A stretch of 64,000 bases of DNA from assembly GCF_900167445.1 (NCBI RefSeq), contig NZ_FUZT01000005.1:112439-176438 (forward strand), given 5' to 3'. Made by a program: the position numbers and the translations under genes. The notes under the pieces were generated by a model that saw only the letters and a program-made list of their open reading frames with translations, was not told the origin of the DNA and did not search any database. Of this stretch, positions 53,584-63,388 are shown one piece after another. Positions within the stretch are counted from its first letter, which is position 1, and every line of letters begins with the position of its first letter. Source of the DNA: Maledivibacter halophilus. Lineage in GTDB: Bacteria > Bacillota > Clostridia > Peptostreptococcales > Caminicellaceae.

Positions 53584-55941
53584 CTATAATCCTCTTATTT
53601 TATTCATTATTATCCTCTGTTCAACTCCTGCAACTAACCTTCGAGTATAATCTACCGTATCAGGATTCACACTCATACTATCTATTCCAGACTTAACTAA
53701 AAACTCGGCAAATTCCGGATATTGTGATGGCCCTTGACCACATATTGACACAGTTTTCCCGTACTTATGGGCAGCTTCAATAAGTATCTTGATTGCCCTT
53801 TTGACCGCCATATTTCTTTCATCAAAATATCCCATACTGTTGAGTATTCCAGAATCACGATCAGCTCCCATTATTAATTGAGTTAAATCGTTGCTTCCTA
53901 TACTAAACCCATCTACAAGCTGAGCAAACTCTTCTGCTGCAAATATAACCGATGGAACCTCAGCCATAATCCATATTTTAAAATTATTACTTTGCTTTAG
54001 TCCCTCAGAAGCCATTATCTCTTTAACCTTTTCAAGCTCCCAGGTAGTTCTAACGAAGGGAAGCATAGCCCAAACATTGGTTAGTCCATACTCTTCTCTA
54101 ACTTTTTTTAGGGCCTTACATTCAAGTCTAAAGCCTTCCTTATATTCATCGGATATATATCTTGAAACTCCTCTCCAGCCAATCATTGGATTATTTTCAA
54201 TAGGCTCAACTTCATCTCCACCCTTTAGCCCTCTAAATTCATTGGTTCTAAAATCACTTAACCTTACCACTACCGGTTTGGGATAAATTTCCTGTGCTAC
54301 TTTAGTTATCCCTTCAGCCATTTTATTTATAAGTATATCTCCCTGACCTGTTTTAACTAAATACATAGGATGTACTCCCACCATATTTGTAAATATGAAT
54401 TCGGTTCTCATGAGTCCTATACCCTCAAAGGGTAAATTTTTATACTTATTAATAATAGAAGGTTCTCCAAGATTCATATATATTTTTGTTGCAGTTATTG
54501 GTGCTAATTTATAGATTAAATCCTCAGTAAGACCAAGAGTTTGCTTAGTACCTTTATTTTCTTCTTTTTGCTTTTCGCTTAATACTTTTCCATCATATAT
54601 TATTCCCCTTGTGGCATCTACGGTAACTATTTGACCTTCCTTTAATATTTCACTTGCATTTTTTGCCCCAACTATACAAGGTATGCCTAATTCTCTAGAT
54701 ACTATAGCAGCATGACATGTTCTTCCACCCTCGTCAGTAACAACGGCCTTAGCCTTTCTCATAGCAGGTACCATATCGGGATTTGTCATAACGGTAACCA
54801 ATATATCTCCATCTTTAACCCTAGCTATTTCATCCATGCTCTTAATTATCTTTACCTTTCCACTACTAATTCCGGGAGATGCCCCCAGTCCCTTTGTAAG
54901 AACTCTTAATTCCACATCTTTCTTTTCTTCCACTTCTTTTTCCCTCTCCTTCAAAGTAGTAATAGGTCTTGCCTGTAATATATATAAATTCTTAGTATCC
55001 TTATCAAAGGCCCACTCAATATCCTGATAGGAATTATACAATCTTTCTATTGCCAATCCATCCTTAGCTAATTTTTCTATTTCTTCATGTTCAAGACATT
55101 GTTCCTTTACCTTCTCAAAGCCTAAATAATCCCTTACACTAACTTCTACAGTTCCTACGCCATTATCCTTTTTTATTATCATAATATTTTTATCTGAAAT
55201 ATGTTTTTCCTTAATAGAAATGCTTTCTTTATCGAGAATGTACTCATCAGGTGTTACAGCTCCAGATACTACTGCTTCTCCCAATCCCCAACTAGCATTT
55301 ATCATTATTTCATTTTCATTATTGTTAACAGGATTAGCTGTAAACATAACCCCTGACTTTTGACTGTTAACCATTTTTTGTACCACTACACTGAGGGAAA
55401 CATCGAAATGGTCAAAGCTTTGTTTTTCTCTATAATATATTGCTCTAGCAGTCCACAAGGAAGCCCAACACTTTTTAGTATACTCTAAAACTTCCTTCAA
55501 TCCACTTATCTCTAAATAAGTATCTTGTTGCCCTGCAAAAGAAGCCTCAGGTAAATCCTCTGCTGTAGCTGAACTTCTAATTGCAACATATGGATTTTCT
55601 ATGTTTATTTCTTTACTGAATTGGATGTATGAATTCTCTATATCACTATTTATTTCATCAGGTATAGATGAGTTTATAATAAGCTCCCTAATAGTTTTAC
55701 TCTTGATTTGTAGTTCCACAGAATTTTCTACATCAAGATTATTCATAATTTCCTTTATTTTATCCTGTAAATTTGATATAGTAATAAAATCTTTGTAGGC
55801 AGAAGAAGTAATACAATATCCCGGTGGAACATTTACTCCGTTTTGTGTTAGCTCACCAAGGTTCGCCCCCTTACCTCCAACTATTGGAATATCCTTTTTA
55901 TTGATTTCATTAAAACTCTTAATATATTTACTCAAATCCAT
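53584..55941 (-). CDS. ppsA: Phosphoenolpyruvate synthase
   Basis: The 785-residue enzyme has the N-terminal ATP-grasp domain (GGKGANLGELTQNG, AIRSSATAEDLPEASFAGQQDTYL). The phosphohistidine domain has the catalytic His in DEGGRTCHAAIVSREL, and the C-terminal PEP/pyruvate barrel has GLMRTEFIF, GSNDLTQL and SICGQGPSQYPEF. It converts pyruvate and ATP to PEP, AMP and phosphate for gluconeogenesis. It is monocistronic; a 24-bp palindrome at 55972-55995 may be its operator. A TTG three codons in is an alternative start. Confidence 0.94.
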   Translation of the reverse strand: MDLSKYIKSFNEINKKDIPIVGGKGANLGELTQNGVNVPPGYCITSSAYKDFITISNLQDKIKEIMNNLDVENSVELQIKSKTIRELIINSSIPDEINSDIENSYIQFSKEINIENPYVAIRSSATAEDLPEASFAGQQDTYLEISGLKEVLEYTKKCWASLWTARAIYYREKQSFDHFDVSLSVVVQKMVNSQKSGVMFTANPVNNNENEIMINASWGLGEAVVSGAVTPDEYILDKESISIKEKHISDKNIMIIKKDNGVGTVEVSVRDYLGFEKVKEQCLEHEEIEKLAKDGLAIERLYNSYQDIEWAFDKDTKNLYILQARPITTLKEREKEVEEKKDVELRVLTKGLGASPGISSGKVKIIKSMDEIARVKDGDILVTVMTNPDMVPAMRKAKAVVTDEGGRTCHAAIVSRELGIPCIVGAKNASEILKEGQIVTVDATRGIIYDGKVLSEKQKEENKGTKQTLGLTEDLIYKLAPITATKIYMNLGEPSIINKYKNLPFEGIGLMRTEFIFTNMVGVHPMYLVKTGQGDILINKMAEGITKVAQEIYPKPVVVRLSDFRTNEFRGLKGGDEVEPIENNPMIGWRGVSRYISDEYKEGFRLECKALKKVREEYGLTNVWAMLPFVRTTWELEKVKEIMASEGLKQSNNFKIWIMAEVPSVIFAAEEFAQLVDGFSIGSNDLTQLIMGADRDSGILNSMGYFDERNMAVKRAIKILIEAAHKYGKTVSICGQGPSQYPEFAEFLVKSGIDSMSVNPDTVDYTRRLVAGVEQRIIMNKIRGL

Positions 55942-55971
55942 CACCTCTCAAAATATTCTACAAATATATTG

Positions 55972-55995
55972 TAGCACATTTATATAAATGTGCTA
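55972..55995. promoter_or_regulatory. 24-bp perfect palindrome upstream of ppsA
   Basis: The half site TAGCACATTTAT is followed by its exact inverse. A minus-strand TGC-TACAAT extended -10 box overlaps its left edge, so a bound protein would block ppsA transcription. Read rightward it is followed by a T-run and could also be a terminator. Confidence 0.55.
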
Positions 55996-56284
55996 TACTT
56001 TTTTCAAAAAAAGTTAATTTTTTTTGTATTTTTTAGTTTAAGGAATATTTTTATAGATTATTTTAGATTTTATATAATTATTAACATACAATTGCCTAAA
56101 TTTTAGATTATGTGTTATACTATTTTGTATATTTATATATGACTATAAATTTATCTAAATTAACCCGCTGTACTAGTTCTTATAGAGGGAGTTTTAAAAC
56201 AGTCTCATAAAAATCATTCAAATGAAATATTAAAGCTCTCTATATTGTATTGAAAATAAATTATACAGTCTATTATTATTCATG
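55996..56284. other. Gene-free AT-rich stretch
   Basis: No coding frame or RNA motif was recognised between the ppsA palindrome and the next terminator. Confidence 0.5.
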
Positions 56285-56340
56285 AACTGAAAAAAACATA
56301 CTTGAAACTAAAAAATAGTCTCAAGTATGTTTTTTCAGTT
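56285..56340. terminator. Terminator of the AI-2E permease gene
   Basis: AACTGAAAAAAACATACTTG pairs with CAAGTATGTTTTTTCAGTT over about 19 bp with one unpaired A, around a loop of about 16 nt. It is A/T flanked on both sides. Confidence 0.8.
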
Positions 56341-56411
56341 TTTATAGCATTATTTTATATTGTTTAATTATTTCTAATTTAAACCATAGAATTATCTAAA
56401 TCAATTTAATA

Positions 56412-57638
56412 TTAAATCCTCACTAATATTCTTACTATATGGTTTAATACTACTCTAATACTTGCAGCTATTGGAACCGCAAATAAAAGTCCTGCAATTC
56501 CTAATAGATCCCCTCCAATTAACAATGATAATATTACAAAAACAGGATGAAGCCCTACACTGTCTCCCACAATTTTAGGTTGTAGAATAGCACTTTCAAT
56601 TTGCTGTATTGTAAAAAAAGCTACTATTACCCAAATTGCTTTTATAGGCTCATCTAAAAGTGCAATAGCAACTCCCGGCACGGCCCCTATTATTGGCCCA
56701 AAATAAGGTATCACGTTTGCTATTCCCGCAATAGCACCTATAAGAAGTGCAAATTCTATCTTTAAAATCAATAAAGCTATAGTGCTTAATATCCCTACCA
56801 ATGCTGCCACTATTAATTGTCCTCTAATAAAATTATTTAAAAGTTTATTTATATCCTTAGATATATTTATTACATCTTCTCTTATTACTTTAGGTACAGC
56901 TTTTAATGTCTTTCTCCTAAAATAGCTTGTATCCTTAAGAAAATAAAATGTATAAATGGGTACTAAAACTATTCCCACCAAATTTGAAAAAACATTCAAC
57001 CCTTTTTCAGTTATATTTTTCAATAGATCTATAATATAAATTTCAATACGATTTAAGTATTCACTAAAAGCAAATTCAACTCCTATAAATTCCCTGGGTA
57101 GATTACTTATACTATCTAAATATTTTATATAAATGTTGTTAAAAAACTCTATAATTTCATTGGTATAAGCGGGCAATGTCTCTGCAAGCCCTTTTATTTC
57201 CCCAGTTATTCTAGGGATAATGGTTATTGAAAATACAAAAAACAATAATATTATTCCTATATAAATAATTATTACGCTCCATAATCTAGATATTTTAAAT
57301 TTTTCCATCTTATTGACTAAAGGATTTATAATATAAGCTAGAACTATTGCCCACAATATTGGTATCAATATAGATATAATAATATTTCTTAAAACATAAA
57401 TCAGTATTACTAATATTATTAATACAATAGATAGTAATATTACTATTTTATATTTTTTATTTAGCTTAATTTTCTTTCTATACACAACATATTTATTACC
57501 TATATTGACTAAATAATAAATAGTGAATATTAAAAACAAAAAAAGTAATATATTAACAAATACTTTGGTTAATATATATGTATAGTTTAAAGACTGGCTT
57601 TCTACAGCTAATGTTGAATAGGACAAATTATTATTCAT
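56412..57638 (-). CDS. AI-2E/PerM family transporter
   Basis: The 408-residue protein has about eight hydrophobic segments; residues 65-400 cover the AI-2E transporter domain with FLKDTSYFRRK, NFIRGQLIVA, IPYFGPIIGAVPG and VGDSVGLHPVFVI. The family includes exporters of autoinducer-2 and Na+/H+ antiporters. Proteins like this often sit just upstream of alaS in Clostridia, as here with ppsA in between. The N-terminal 60 residues are extra and hydrophobic. Confidence 0.85.
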   Translation of the reverse strand: MNNNLSYSTLAVESQSLNYTYILTKVFVNILLFLFLIFTIYYLVNIGNKYVVYRKKIKLNKKYKIVILLSIVLIILVILIYVLRNIIISILIPILWAIVLAYIINPLVNKMEKFKISRLWSVIIIYIGIILLFFVFSITIIPRITGEIKGLAETLPAYTNEIIEFFNNIYIKYLDSISNLPREFIGVEFAFSEYLNRIEIYIIDLLKNITEKGLNVFSNLVGIVLVPIYTFYFLKDTSYFRRKTLKAVPKVIREDVINISKDINKLLNNFIRGQLIVAALVGILSTIALLILKIEFALLIGAIAGIANVIPYFGPIIGAVPGVAIALLDEPIKAIWVIVAFFTIQQIESAILQPKIVGDSVGLHPVFVILSLLIGGDLLGIAGLLFAVPIAASIRVVLNHIVRILVRI

Positions 57639-57665
57639 TTCATCACCACAAAACTAATATTTTTT

Positions 57666-57775
57666 AAAAGCAGCTTTTAGAGTTCATAAATTATAGATAA
57701 CCAACGTTAAAATTTATTATATTTTAGAGTTGGTTATCTTTAAAAATATTACTCGAATCTCTATAAGCTGCTTTT
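57666..57775 (-). terminator. Nested inverted repeats
   Basis: The outer stem AAAAGCAGCTT (57666-57676) pairs with AAGCTGCTTTT (57765-57775). The inner stem AGATAACCAAC (57695-57705) pairs with GTTGGTTATCT (57729-57739). It follows the small YtxH-like gene and is flanked by U/A runs. The double structure is larger than a usual terminator. Confidence 0.55.
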
Positions 57776-57784
57776 TTATTTTCA

Positions 57785-57970
57785 CTATCTAAACATATCC
57801 ATTGATGCTACTGTACCCATTATTTTTGATGCATTTCTTGCCATTCTTGAACCTTTTCTCATTATCCTACGCCTCTGCCTAGGTGTTGATTTATTTAAAG
57901 CATACATTCCTGCTGTAACACCTAACAAACTTCCTGCAATAACTCCAGTTACAAATCTATTGTTATTCAT
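57785..57970 (-). CDS. Small basic membrane-anchored protein (YtxH-like)
   Basis: The 61-residue protein starts at ATG 57970 after AAGGAG. It has one hydrophobic segment with glycines (FVTGVIAGSLLGVTAGMYAL), then a strongly basic stretch (RQRRRIMRKGSRMARNASKIM). This resembles small YtxH-type proteins of unknown role. It lies between the PRC-barrel gene and the permease. Confidence 0.65.
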   Translation of the reverse strand: MNNNRFVTGVIAGSLLGVTAGMYALNKSTPRQRRRIMRKGSRMARNASKIMGTVASMDMFR

Positions 57971-58056
57971 CAAATTTCACTCCTTTTCGGAAAAATTTCT
58001 TAGATCATATTTTAAATATACAATACATTTCTGTATATTATTATTTTGCGAAAATT

Positions 58057-58596
58057 TTATTGTTCTAATTCAAGTAATTTTTTCAAACCACCAATATTTT
58101 TCAAAATACTTTTTCTTGAATTTCTTGAAATTATAAACTTGTTCTTATTAAATACAATAGGCCCATCTAAAGGTAGAATTTCCATTCCATTAAAAATATC
58201 GTCAATAACACCATTTGTGAGAATAAAGCCTAGAATATTTCCACTTTTTTCTTCAAAGATTACATCTTTTATAAATCCTAATAATTTTCCTTCATTTTCT
58301 ACAACTTCAACACCTACAATTTTTTCACTTTTTTTCATGAATTTTTCATTCAATTTAAAATTTTTTATTTGTTGAATATTTTTCTTGAATTTAACTATGA
58401 CTTCGTTTTTGGATATTCCATAAATACTGTTAAAATCTATCACTCTGGTATAATGGATAATACTACCATAGTCAATTATAAGTCCCGATAGCCTACAGGA
58501 ATCTAAATCCAATATTGCATCCTTTACTTCCCCAATAAAATTTTTTTCATCGGCACATAATATAGGAAAACCAATTAGATCACTTGTTTTTAACAT
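58057..58596 (-). CDS. PRC-barrel domain protein
   Basis: The 179-residue protein has two PRC-barrel repeats, about 1-75 (LIGFPILCADEKNFIGEVKDAILD) and 90-165 (KIVGVEVVENEGKLLGFIKDVIFE). PRC barrels bind protein partners, as in RimM. It follows mnmA in this locus, a gene order often seen in Clostridia. Its role is unknown. Confidence 0.85.
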   Translation of the reverse strand: MLKTSDLIGFPILCADEKNFIGEVKDAILDLDSCRLSGLIIDYGSIIHYTRVIDFNSIYGISKNEVIVKFKKNIQQIKNFKLNEKFMKKSEKIVGVEVVENEGKLLGFIKDVIFEEKSGNILGFILTNGVIDDIFNGMEILPLDGPIVFNKNKFIISRNSRKSILKNIGGLKKLLELEQ

Positions 58597-58657
58597 TATA
58601 TCACCACTTTTTCTTACTGATAAATTCTATTTCACATTAATATTTTCTCTTATAAAA

Positions 58658-58689
58658 CAAAAAATAATGCACTAAAAAAGCGCATTATT
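58658..58689 (-). terminator. Terminator of the isc-mnmA operon
   Basis: AATAATGC (58663-58670) pairs with GCATTATT (58682-58689), followed leftward by TTTTT. Confidence 0.75.
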
Positions 58690-58726
58690 AAATCAAATTT
58701 TTACATTTTTAAATTTTTTGTTAAAC

Positions 58727-59830
58727 TTATTCAAATGCTTTTACTATTGTTCCTCCTCCAATAAGAAGATTTTCATTATAAAAGACAACAGCTTGTCCTG
58801 GAGTTACAGCTCTTTGAGGGTTATCAAATTCCACTTTAACCCTATTTTCTTCTAGAGGATACACAGTTGCAACAGATGGTTTTGCAGAATATCGTACTTT
58901 AGCTTCAACCTTCATAGGGCTTTTTAGTTCATCAAAGGGAATAAAGTTTATATTTTTTGCAATTAGTTTACCCTTAAAAGCATCTTTATTATCACCAAGA
59001 ACCACTTGATTTTTCTCAGGTATTATATCTACCACATAGGCAGGTTTCCCAAGAGAAATTCCAAGGCCCTTTCTTTGCCCAATTGTATAATGAATAATGC
59101 CTTTATGTCTACCTAAAATATTTCCATTTGTATCGACAAAATTTCCAGGTATAATTTTTGCCCCTTCTTTTTTCTCTATAAATCTTCCATAATTATTGTC
59201 GGGTATAAAGCAAATTTCTTGGCTATCTGGCTTATTTGCAACATCAAGTCCCAAGCTCTTGGCAATATTTCTTATTTCTTCCTTAGATGAATATTCCCCA
59301 AGGGGCATAAGAATATGCTTAAGCTGATCCTGGGTAAGATTATACATTGCATAGGTCTGATCCTTGCCCTTTGCTAAGGATTTCTTAATTAAATATCTAT
59401 TTGTTTTTTGATCCTTCACTATTCTAGAATAATGGCCTGTAGCAACATAATAGGCACCTAGAGAATGGGCTTTTTGTAATAACTCTTCAAACTTTATATA
59501 TTTATTACATGCAATACAAGGATTAGGGGTTCTTCCATGTAAATATTCATCAACAAAATAATCAATAACCTTTTCTTTAAATACAGATTTGAAATTCATT
59601 ACATAGAAAGGAATGTCAAGCTTATTTGCAACTCTCCTGGCATCCTCTGCAGCCGATAAACTGCAACACCCATCCTCTCTTTCATAATTATCTTCCTCAT
59701 CATCCTGCCACACCTTCATAGTAACACCTATAACTTCATAGCCTTGTTTTTTCAAAAGATAGGCAGCAACAGAACTGTCTACGCCTCCACTCATTCCTAA
59801 TACAACTTTATTTTTGTCTAAAGAATTCAT
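58727..59830 (-). CDS. mnmA: tRNA-specific 2-thiouridylase
   Basis: ATG at 59830 follows AGGTGA. The 367-residue enzyme has the PP-loop GMSGGVDSS and the catalytic Cys pair in [12 protein letters not shown] and [21 protein letters not shown] and the C-terminal barrel follow. It puts sulfur on C2 of U34 in Lys, Glu and Gln tRNAs, using sulfur from the cysteine desulfurase encoded upstream. It is 84 nt after iscU. Confidence 0.95.
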   Translation of the reverse strand: MNSLDKNKVVLGMSGGVDSSVAAYLLKKQGYEVIGVTMKVWQDDEEDNYEREDGCCSLSAAEDARRVANKLDIPFYVMNFKSVFKEKVIDYFVDEYLHGRTPNPCIACNKYIKFEELLQKAHSLGAYYVATGHYSRIVKDQKTNRYLIKKSLAKGKDQTYAMYNLTQDQLKHILMPLGEYSSKEEIRNIAKSLGLDVANKPDSQEICFIPDNNYGRFIEKKEGAKIIPGNFVDTNGNILGRHKGIIHYTIGQRKGLGISLGKPAYVVDIIPEKNQVVLGDNKDAFKGKLIAKNINFIPFDELKSPMKVEAKVRYSAKPSVATVYPLEENRVKVEFDNPQRAVTPGQAVVFYNENLLIGGGTIVKAFE

Positions 59831-59914
59831 TATTTTCACCTACACTAAATTTATTAAACTATTCAAGTATTACAGCTATAAAATAGTATACCCAGGTTAT
59901 AGGCCTGGGCATTA

Positions 59915-60361
59915 CTATTCTTCATCTTCATCATGATCGTGATGATCATGGACATCGTCAACTGGCTTGTAATTTTCTAAACCTTTAATCACAAGATTGT
60001 TCTTTTGGGCATAATCATATATTGCAGCCTTTACCGCCTGTTCAGCAAGTACAGAGCAATGAATTTTCTGAGTAGGCAGTCCATCTAGGGCTTCAACAAC
60101 TGCCCTATTCGTTAATCCAACTGCCTCTTCAACACTTTTCCCAATTATCATTTCAGTTGCAATACTTGATGTTGCTATAGCTGACCCACATCCAAAGGTT
60201 TTGAACTTAACATCTACTATAGTGTCATCCTCTATTTTAAGATACATTTTCATTATATCTCCACATTTTGCATTTCCAACCTGACCAACACCATCGGCAT
60301 TTTCAATTTCCCCTACATTTCTGGGATTAGTAAAATGGTCCATAACTTTTTCTGAATACAT
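59915..60361 (-). CDS. iscU: Fe-S cluster scaffold IscU/NifU-like
   Basis: ATG at 60361 follows GGAGGG and overlaps no neighbour. The 148-residue scaffold has Cys ligands in GNAKCGDIMKMYL, FKTFGCGSAIATSS and KIHCSVLAEQA. It ends in a His/Asp-rich tail (DDVHDHHDHDEDEE) that may bind metal. It receives sulfur from IscS. Confidence 0.93.
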   Translation of the reverse strand: MYSEKVMDHFTNPRNVGEIENADGVGQVGNAKCGDIMKMYLKIEDDTIVDVKFKTFGCGSAIATSSIATEMIIGKSVEEAVGLTNRAVVEALDGLPTQKIHCSVLAEQAVKAAIYDYAQKNNLVIKGLENYKPVDDVHDHHDHDEDEE

Positions 60362-60362
60362 A

Positions 60363-61541
60363 TTATTTCCCTCCTTTAACACCCTCATATAATGGAGACA
60401 TCTGTCTCAATCTATCAACAATTGTTATTAAATGTTCCACAACATAATCAATATCTTCTTCCTTTGTAAAATCTCCTATGGTCAATCTTAAGGATCCATG
60501 GGCTATTTCATGGGTAAGCCCTATTGCCATAAGAACATGGGAAGGGTCTAATGATCCCGATGTACATGCCGAACCACTTGAACCAGCAATTCCAACCATA
60601 TCTAAGCTGAGTAGTAGGGATTCTCCCTCTATAAACTCAAAACAGAAATTTACATTTCCTGGATGTCTTTCAGTTGGATGTCCATTTAACCTGACATAAT
60701 CTATATTATTTTGAATACCTTCAATTAATTTATCCCTAAGTCTTTTAACATGGGCTATATGGGAGTCAAGATTTTGAGTAGCTAATTCAGCAGCTTTCCC
60801 AAACCCAACTATTCCAGGAACATTTTCTGTACCTGCCCTTCTCTTTCTTTCCTGAGCTCCACCATGTATAAATGGATGTATTTTTACTCCTTTTCTGATA
60901 TATATACCACCTACACCCTTTGGACCATATATTTTATGGGCGGAAAAGTTCATAATATCAACATCAAGTTCTTTAATATCAATAGGAATATTTCCAAGAG
61001 CCTGTACAGCATCAGTATGGAAATATACACCTTTTTCTTTAGCTATTTTACCTATTTCTTTAATAGGCTGTATTGTCCCGATTTCATTATTCACATACAT
61101 TATTGTAATTAATATTGTTTTATCTGTAATAGCTTCCTTTAATTGTTCTAAATCAATCATTCCGTACTCATCCACATCAAGATATGTTACCTCAAATCCG
61201 TCTTTTTCAAGATATTCACAGACATGTAAAACAGCATGATGCTCAATTTTTGACGTAATAATATGATTCCCTTTGTTTCTATTTGCATAGGCTATGCCCT
61301 TTATTGCCCAGTTATCCGCCTCTGAACCTCCACCGGTAAAAAATATCTCCTTTGATGAAGCCCCTACTGCTTTTGCTAATCTATCTCTGGCAACATCAAT
61401 GGCCTGCTTCGCTTCTCTGCCAAAGGAATAAATACTTGAAGGATTTCCATATTTTTCACTGAAATAAGGCATCATTTCATCTAATACTTCTTTTTTCATG
61501 GGAGTTGTTGCTGAATAATCTAAATAAATTCTTTTATTCAT
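60363..61541 (-). CDS. iscS: Cysteine desulfurase
   Basis: The 392-residue PLP enzyme has Lys203 in NFSAHKIYGPKG and the catalytic Cys326 in SSGSACTSGSLDPSHVL. FFTGGGSEADNWAIKG binds the cofactor phosphate. It takes sulfur from cysteine for Fe-S clusters (IscU) and thiolation (MnmA), both encoded directly downstream. The stop is next to the iscU start. Confidence 0.96.
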   Translation of the reverse strand: MNKRIYLDYSATTPMKKEVLDEMMPYFSEKYGNPSSIYSFGREAKQAIDVARDRLAKAVGASSKEIFFTGGGSEADNWAIKGIAYANRNKGNHIITSKIEHHAVLHVCEYLEKDGFEVTYLDVDEYGMIDLEQLKEAITDKTILITIMYVNNEIGTIQPIKEIGKIAKEKGVYFHTDAVQALGNIPIDIKELDVDIMNFSAHKIYGPKGVGGIYIRKGVKIHPFIHGGAQERKRRAGTENVPGIVGFGKAAELATQNLDSHIAHVKRLRDKLIEGIQNNIDYVRLNGHPTERHPGNVNFCFEFIEGESLLLSLDMVGIAGSSGSACTSGSLDPSHVLMAIGLTHEIAHGSLRLTIGDFTKEEDIDYVVEHLITIVDRLRQMSPLYEGVKGGK

Positions 61542-61562
61542 ACCTTCACCACCTTAAAATTG

Positions 61563-62012
61563 TTATATATAATACATAAGCGAATCAGCATTATGTAGCT
61601 TTTTATGATCATCTACCATATCCTGTAATGTTATGGAATCAATGACTTCATCTACACTTTCTTTAATTTTTTCCCATATAGTTCTAGTAACACAATATCC
61701 AATTTTAGAACATTCACTTTCTTCATCTTCAATAACACAATCAGCAGGAGCAATGGGACCTTCCAAAGTCCTTATAACATCACCAACAGTAATATTTTCA
61801 GGCTTATCAGCAAGAATATATCCTCCTTGAGCTCCTCTTATACTTTTAACTAAATTAGCTTTTCTCAGTGTTGCAATAAGTTGTTCTAAATAATGGACTG
61901 ATAAATTCTGTTTTTGAGCTATATTATTCAAAGGAGTCGGCCCTTCTCCATAGGATAAAGCCAATTCAAACATCGCTTTTAGACCATATCTTCCTTTTGT
62001 TGAAAGCTTCAT
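61563..62012 (-). CDS. iscR: Rrf2-family regulator IscR
   Basis: The 149-residue winged helix protein starts MKLSTKGRYGLKAMFELALS and has the wing SIRGAQGGYILADKP. Three Cys (92, 101 and 107, in DCVIEDEESECSKIGYCVTR) match the [2Fe-2S] ligands of IscR. It should sense Fe-S status and repress the iscR-iscS-iscU-mnmA operon it heads. Confidence 0.92.
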   Translation of the reverse strand: MKLSTKGRYGLKAMFELALSYGEGPTPLNNIAQKQNLSVHYLEQLIATLRKANLVKSIRGAQGGYILADKPENITVGDVIRTLEGPIAPADCVIEDEESECSKIGYCVTRTIWEKIKESVDEVIDSITLQDMVDDHKKLHNADSLMYYI

Positions 62013-62033
62013 AGTCTCACTCCCTTCACAATC

Positions 62034-62090
62034 CCAAGTGTTTTACTTGGAATTCATTCTAAGTATATTATACCCAAGTAAATTTGTCAA
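62034..62090 (-). promoter_or_regulatory. isc operon promoter with CTTGG repeats
   Basis: On the minus strand TTGACA (62085-62090), 17 bp, TATACT (62062-62067). ACTTGGGT occurs inside the spacer, and CCAAGT/ACTTGG (62034-62050) form an inverted repeat downstream; these are candidate IscR sites. Confidence 0.7.
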
Positions 62091-62159
62091 CATTCAATAT
62101 TATTTTTTACAAAAAAATAAATAGCCGAAGAAATTGATATGTTTTCTTCAACCATTAAG

Positions 62160-62347
62160 CCCTTATAGGTAATCTAAAAACCCCCATTTCCCCCTTGGAA
62201 ATGCTATATTCCTATTTTTCTACACAAATCAAAAAAATCCTTCTTTTTCTATACAAAATCCTAAAATCATTGTAATTACTATAAATCATCAAAAACAAAA
62301 TTGTCGTCGACCTCCCGGGATTTTTGCGCTACTGGTGGTCGACGACA
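62160..62347 (-). CRISPR. Fossil CRISPR leader with one decayed repeat
   Basis: The inverted repeat TGTCGTCGACC/GGTCGACGACA (62302-62347, perfect 11-bp arms) is followed leftward after 19 nt by ATAGTAATTACAATG (62268-62282). It is followed by GTTTTTAGATTACCTATAAG and two more G (62181-62160), which agrees with the active repeat at 21 of 22 positions; beyond that the repeat is lost. It is thus a leader with a single broken repeat. The rest of 62091-62555 holds no gene. Confidence 0.7.
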
Positions 62348-62555
62348 GTTAAATTCTATATATCATTATTGATTATCTATATTACATCCAATATAGATGT
62401 ATGAACGGAGTCAGATTTCATAAGAAATCAAGTAATTTTATTTTTAGGTGTTCTAAAAAATCAATTCTCTCTTTATCCTTATACTCTAAAAACTATTAAT
62501 ATTACTTTAAGTAGCTTTTATATTTTAAAGAACTTCTAATAATCTAACATATCAT

Positions 62556-63218
62556 TTATTCTTGATCTAATAATTCTAACATCTTTACCAATACATCTTT
62601 TGTAAATTCATCTATTTTTTGGTCTTGCATACTTCTTGGTGCCAATGGATTATCTATTTGATATATTAATTTATTAAACAGATTTTTATATGATTCAATA
62701 TCTGTACCAAATATGTTAACCCATCCCTCTTCACCAGGAGACCGAAACTTCCAATTTCCATCTGGACCTTTGTAAGCATTAGCATTACTTTGAGCTACAA
62801 GAAATTTCCCCATAGCAAGCATTTTTTCTCCTTCAGTCATATGTTTTGTGGCTTCCTTCCAAGCTTCCTTAACTTCAGCTGGTGCATTTGGAGGAGGATA
62901 AACAAACATTTTGGCTTCACCAATTTCAGTGATACCATCATTGTTTAAGTCTATTACACTTTTAGGATTCACAGCATTTAAAAATAAATTTTCTGCTCCC
63001 TCATTACTAATACTATTTATATTAATTCGGTGTGCAAGATGATTTGCTTTTTGGATCTCATACAATTCCTTTGAAGATAAAGTAGCTAAGAAATCTTTAG
63101 CGCTTTTACCTGATTCCTCTTTTTCTTTTACAATCCTAATACAATCATCTACGGATTTATCTAATGTCATTGCTTTAGTTGAAATATAGTTGCTTTTAAC
63201 TACATTTTTAATCTCCAT
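62556..63218 (-). CDS. Hypothetical protein with EF-hand-like loop
   Basis: The 220-residue soluble protein has no signal peptide. It contains DLNNDGITEIGEAKMF, which resembles an EF-hand or dockerin calcium loop (Asp, Asn, Asp, Glu spacing). A helical region GEKMLAMGKFLVAQSNANA and KGPDGNWKFRSPGEEGW follow. The family is not recognised. It is a single gene between the fossil CRISPR leader and the HEPN/MNT relic, so it may be accessory. Confidence 0.65.
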   Translation of the reverse strand: MEIKNVVKSNYISTKAMTLDKSVDDCIRIVKEKEESGKSAKDFLATLSSKELYEIQKANHLAHRININSISNEGAENLFLNAVNPKSVIDLNNDGITEIGEAKMFVYPPPNAPAEVKEAWKEATKHMTEGEKMLAMGKFLVAQSNANAYKGPDGNWKFRSPGEEGWVNIFGTDIESYKNLFNKLIYQIDNPLAPRSMQDQKIDEFTKDVLVKMLELLDQE

Positions 63219-63301
63219 TTTAAACGCCCCCTTGTTATATTACCCTTCAATAATATTATCGACAAGAAAGCAAAAACTATATAGATGTACGCCAATAAAA
63301 C

Positions 63302-63388
63302 TTAAGAAAGATTTTTATATATTTTAATCTTCTTTATAGAAATATCTAATTTTTCTAATCTATTCTGCAACACCTCAATCTTAACCAT
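63302..63388 (-). pseudogene. HEPN (HepT/DUF86) toxin remnant
   Basis: An ATG overlapping the end of the MNT fragment opens a 28-residue frame (MVKIEVLQNRLEKLDISIKK...) resembling the first helix of HepT-type HEPN proteins. It stops after NLS. The RNase motif of the family lies near the C-terminus and is absent. Confidence 0.55.
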
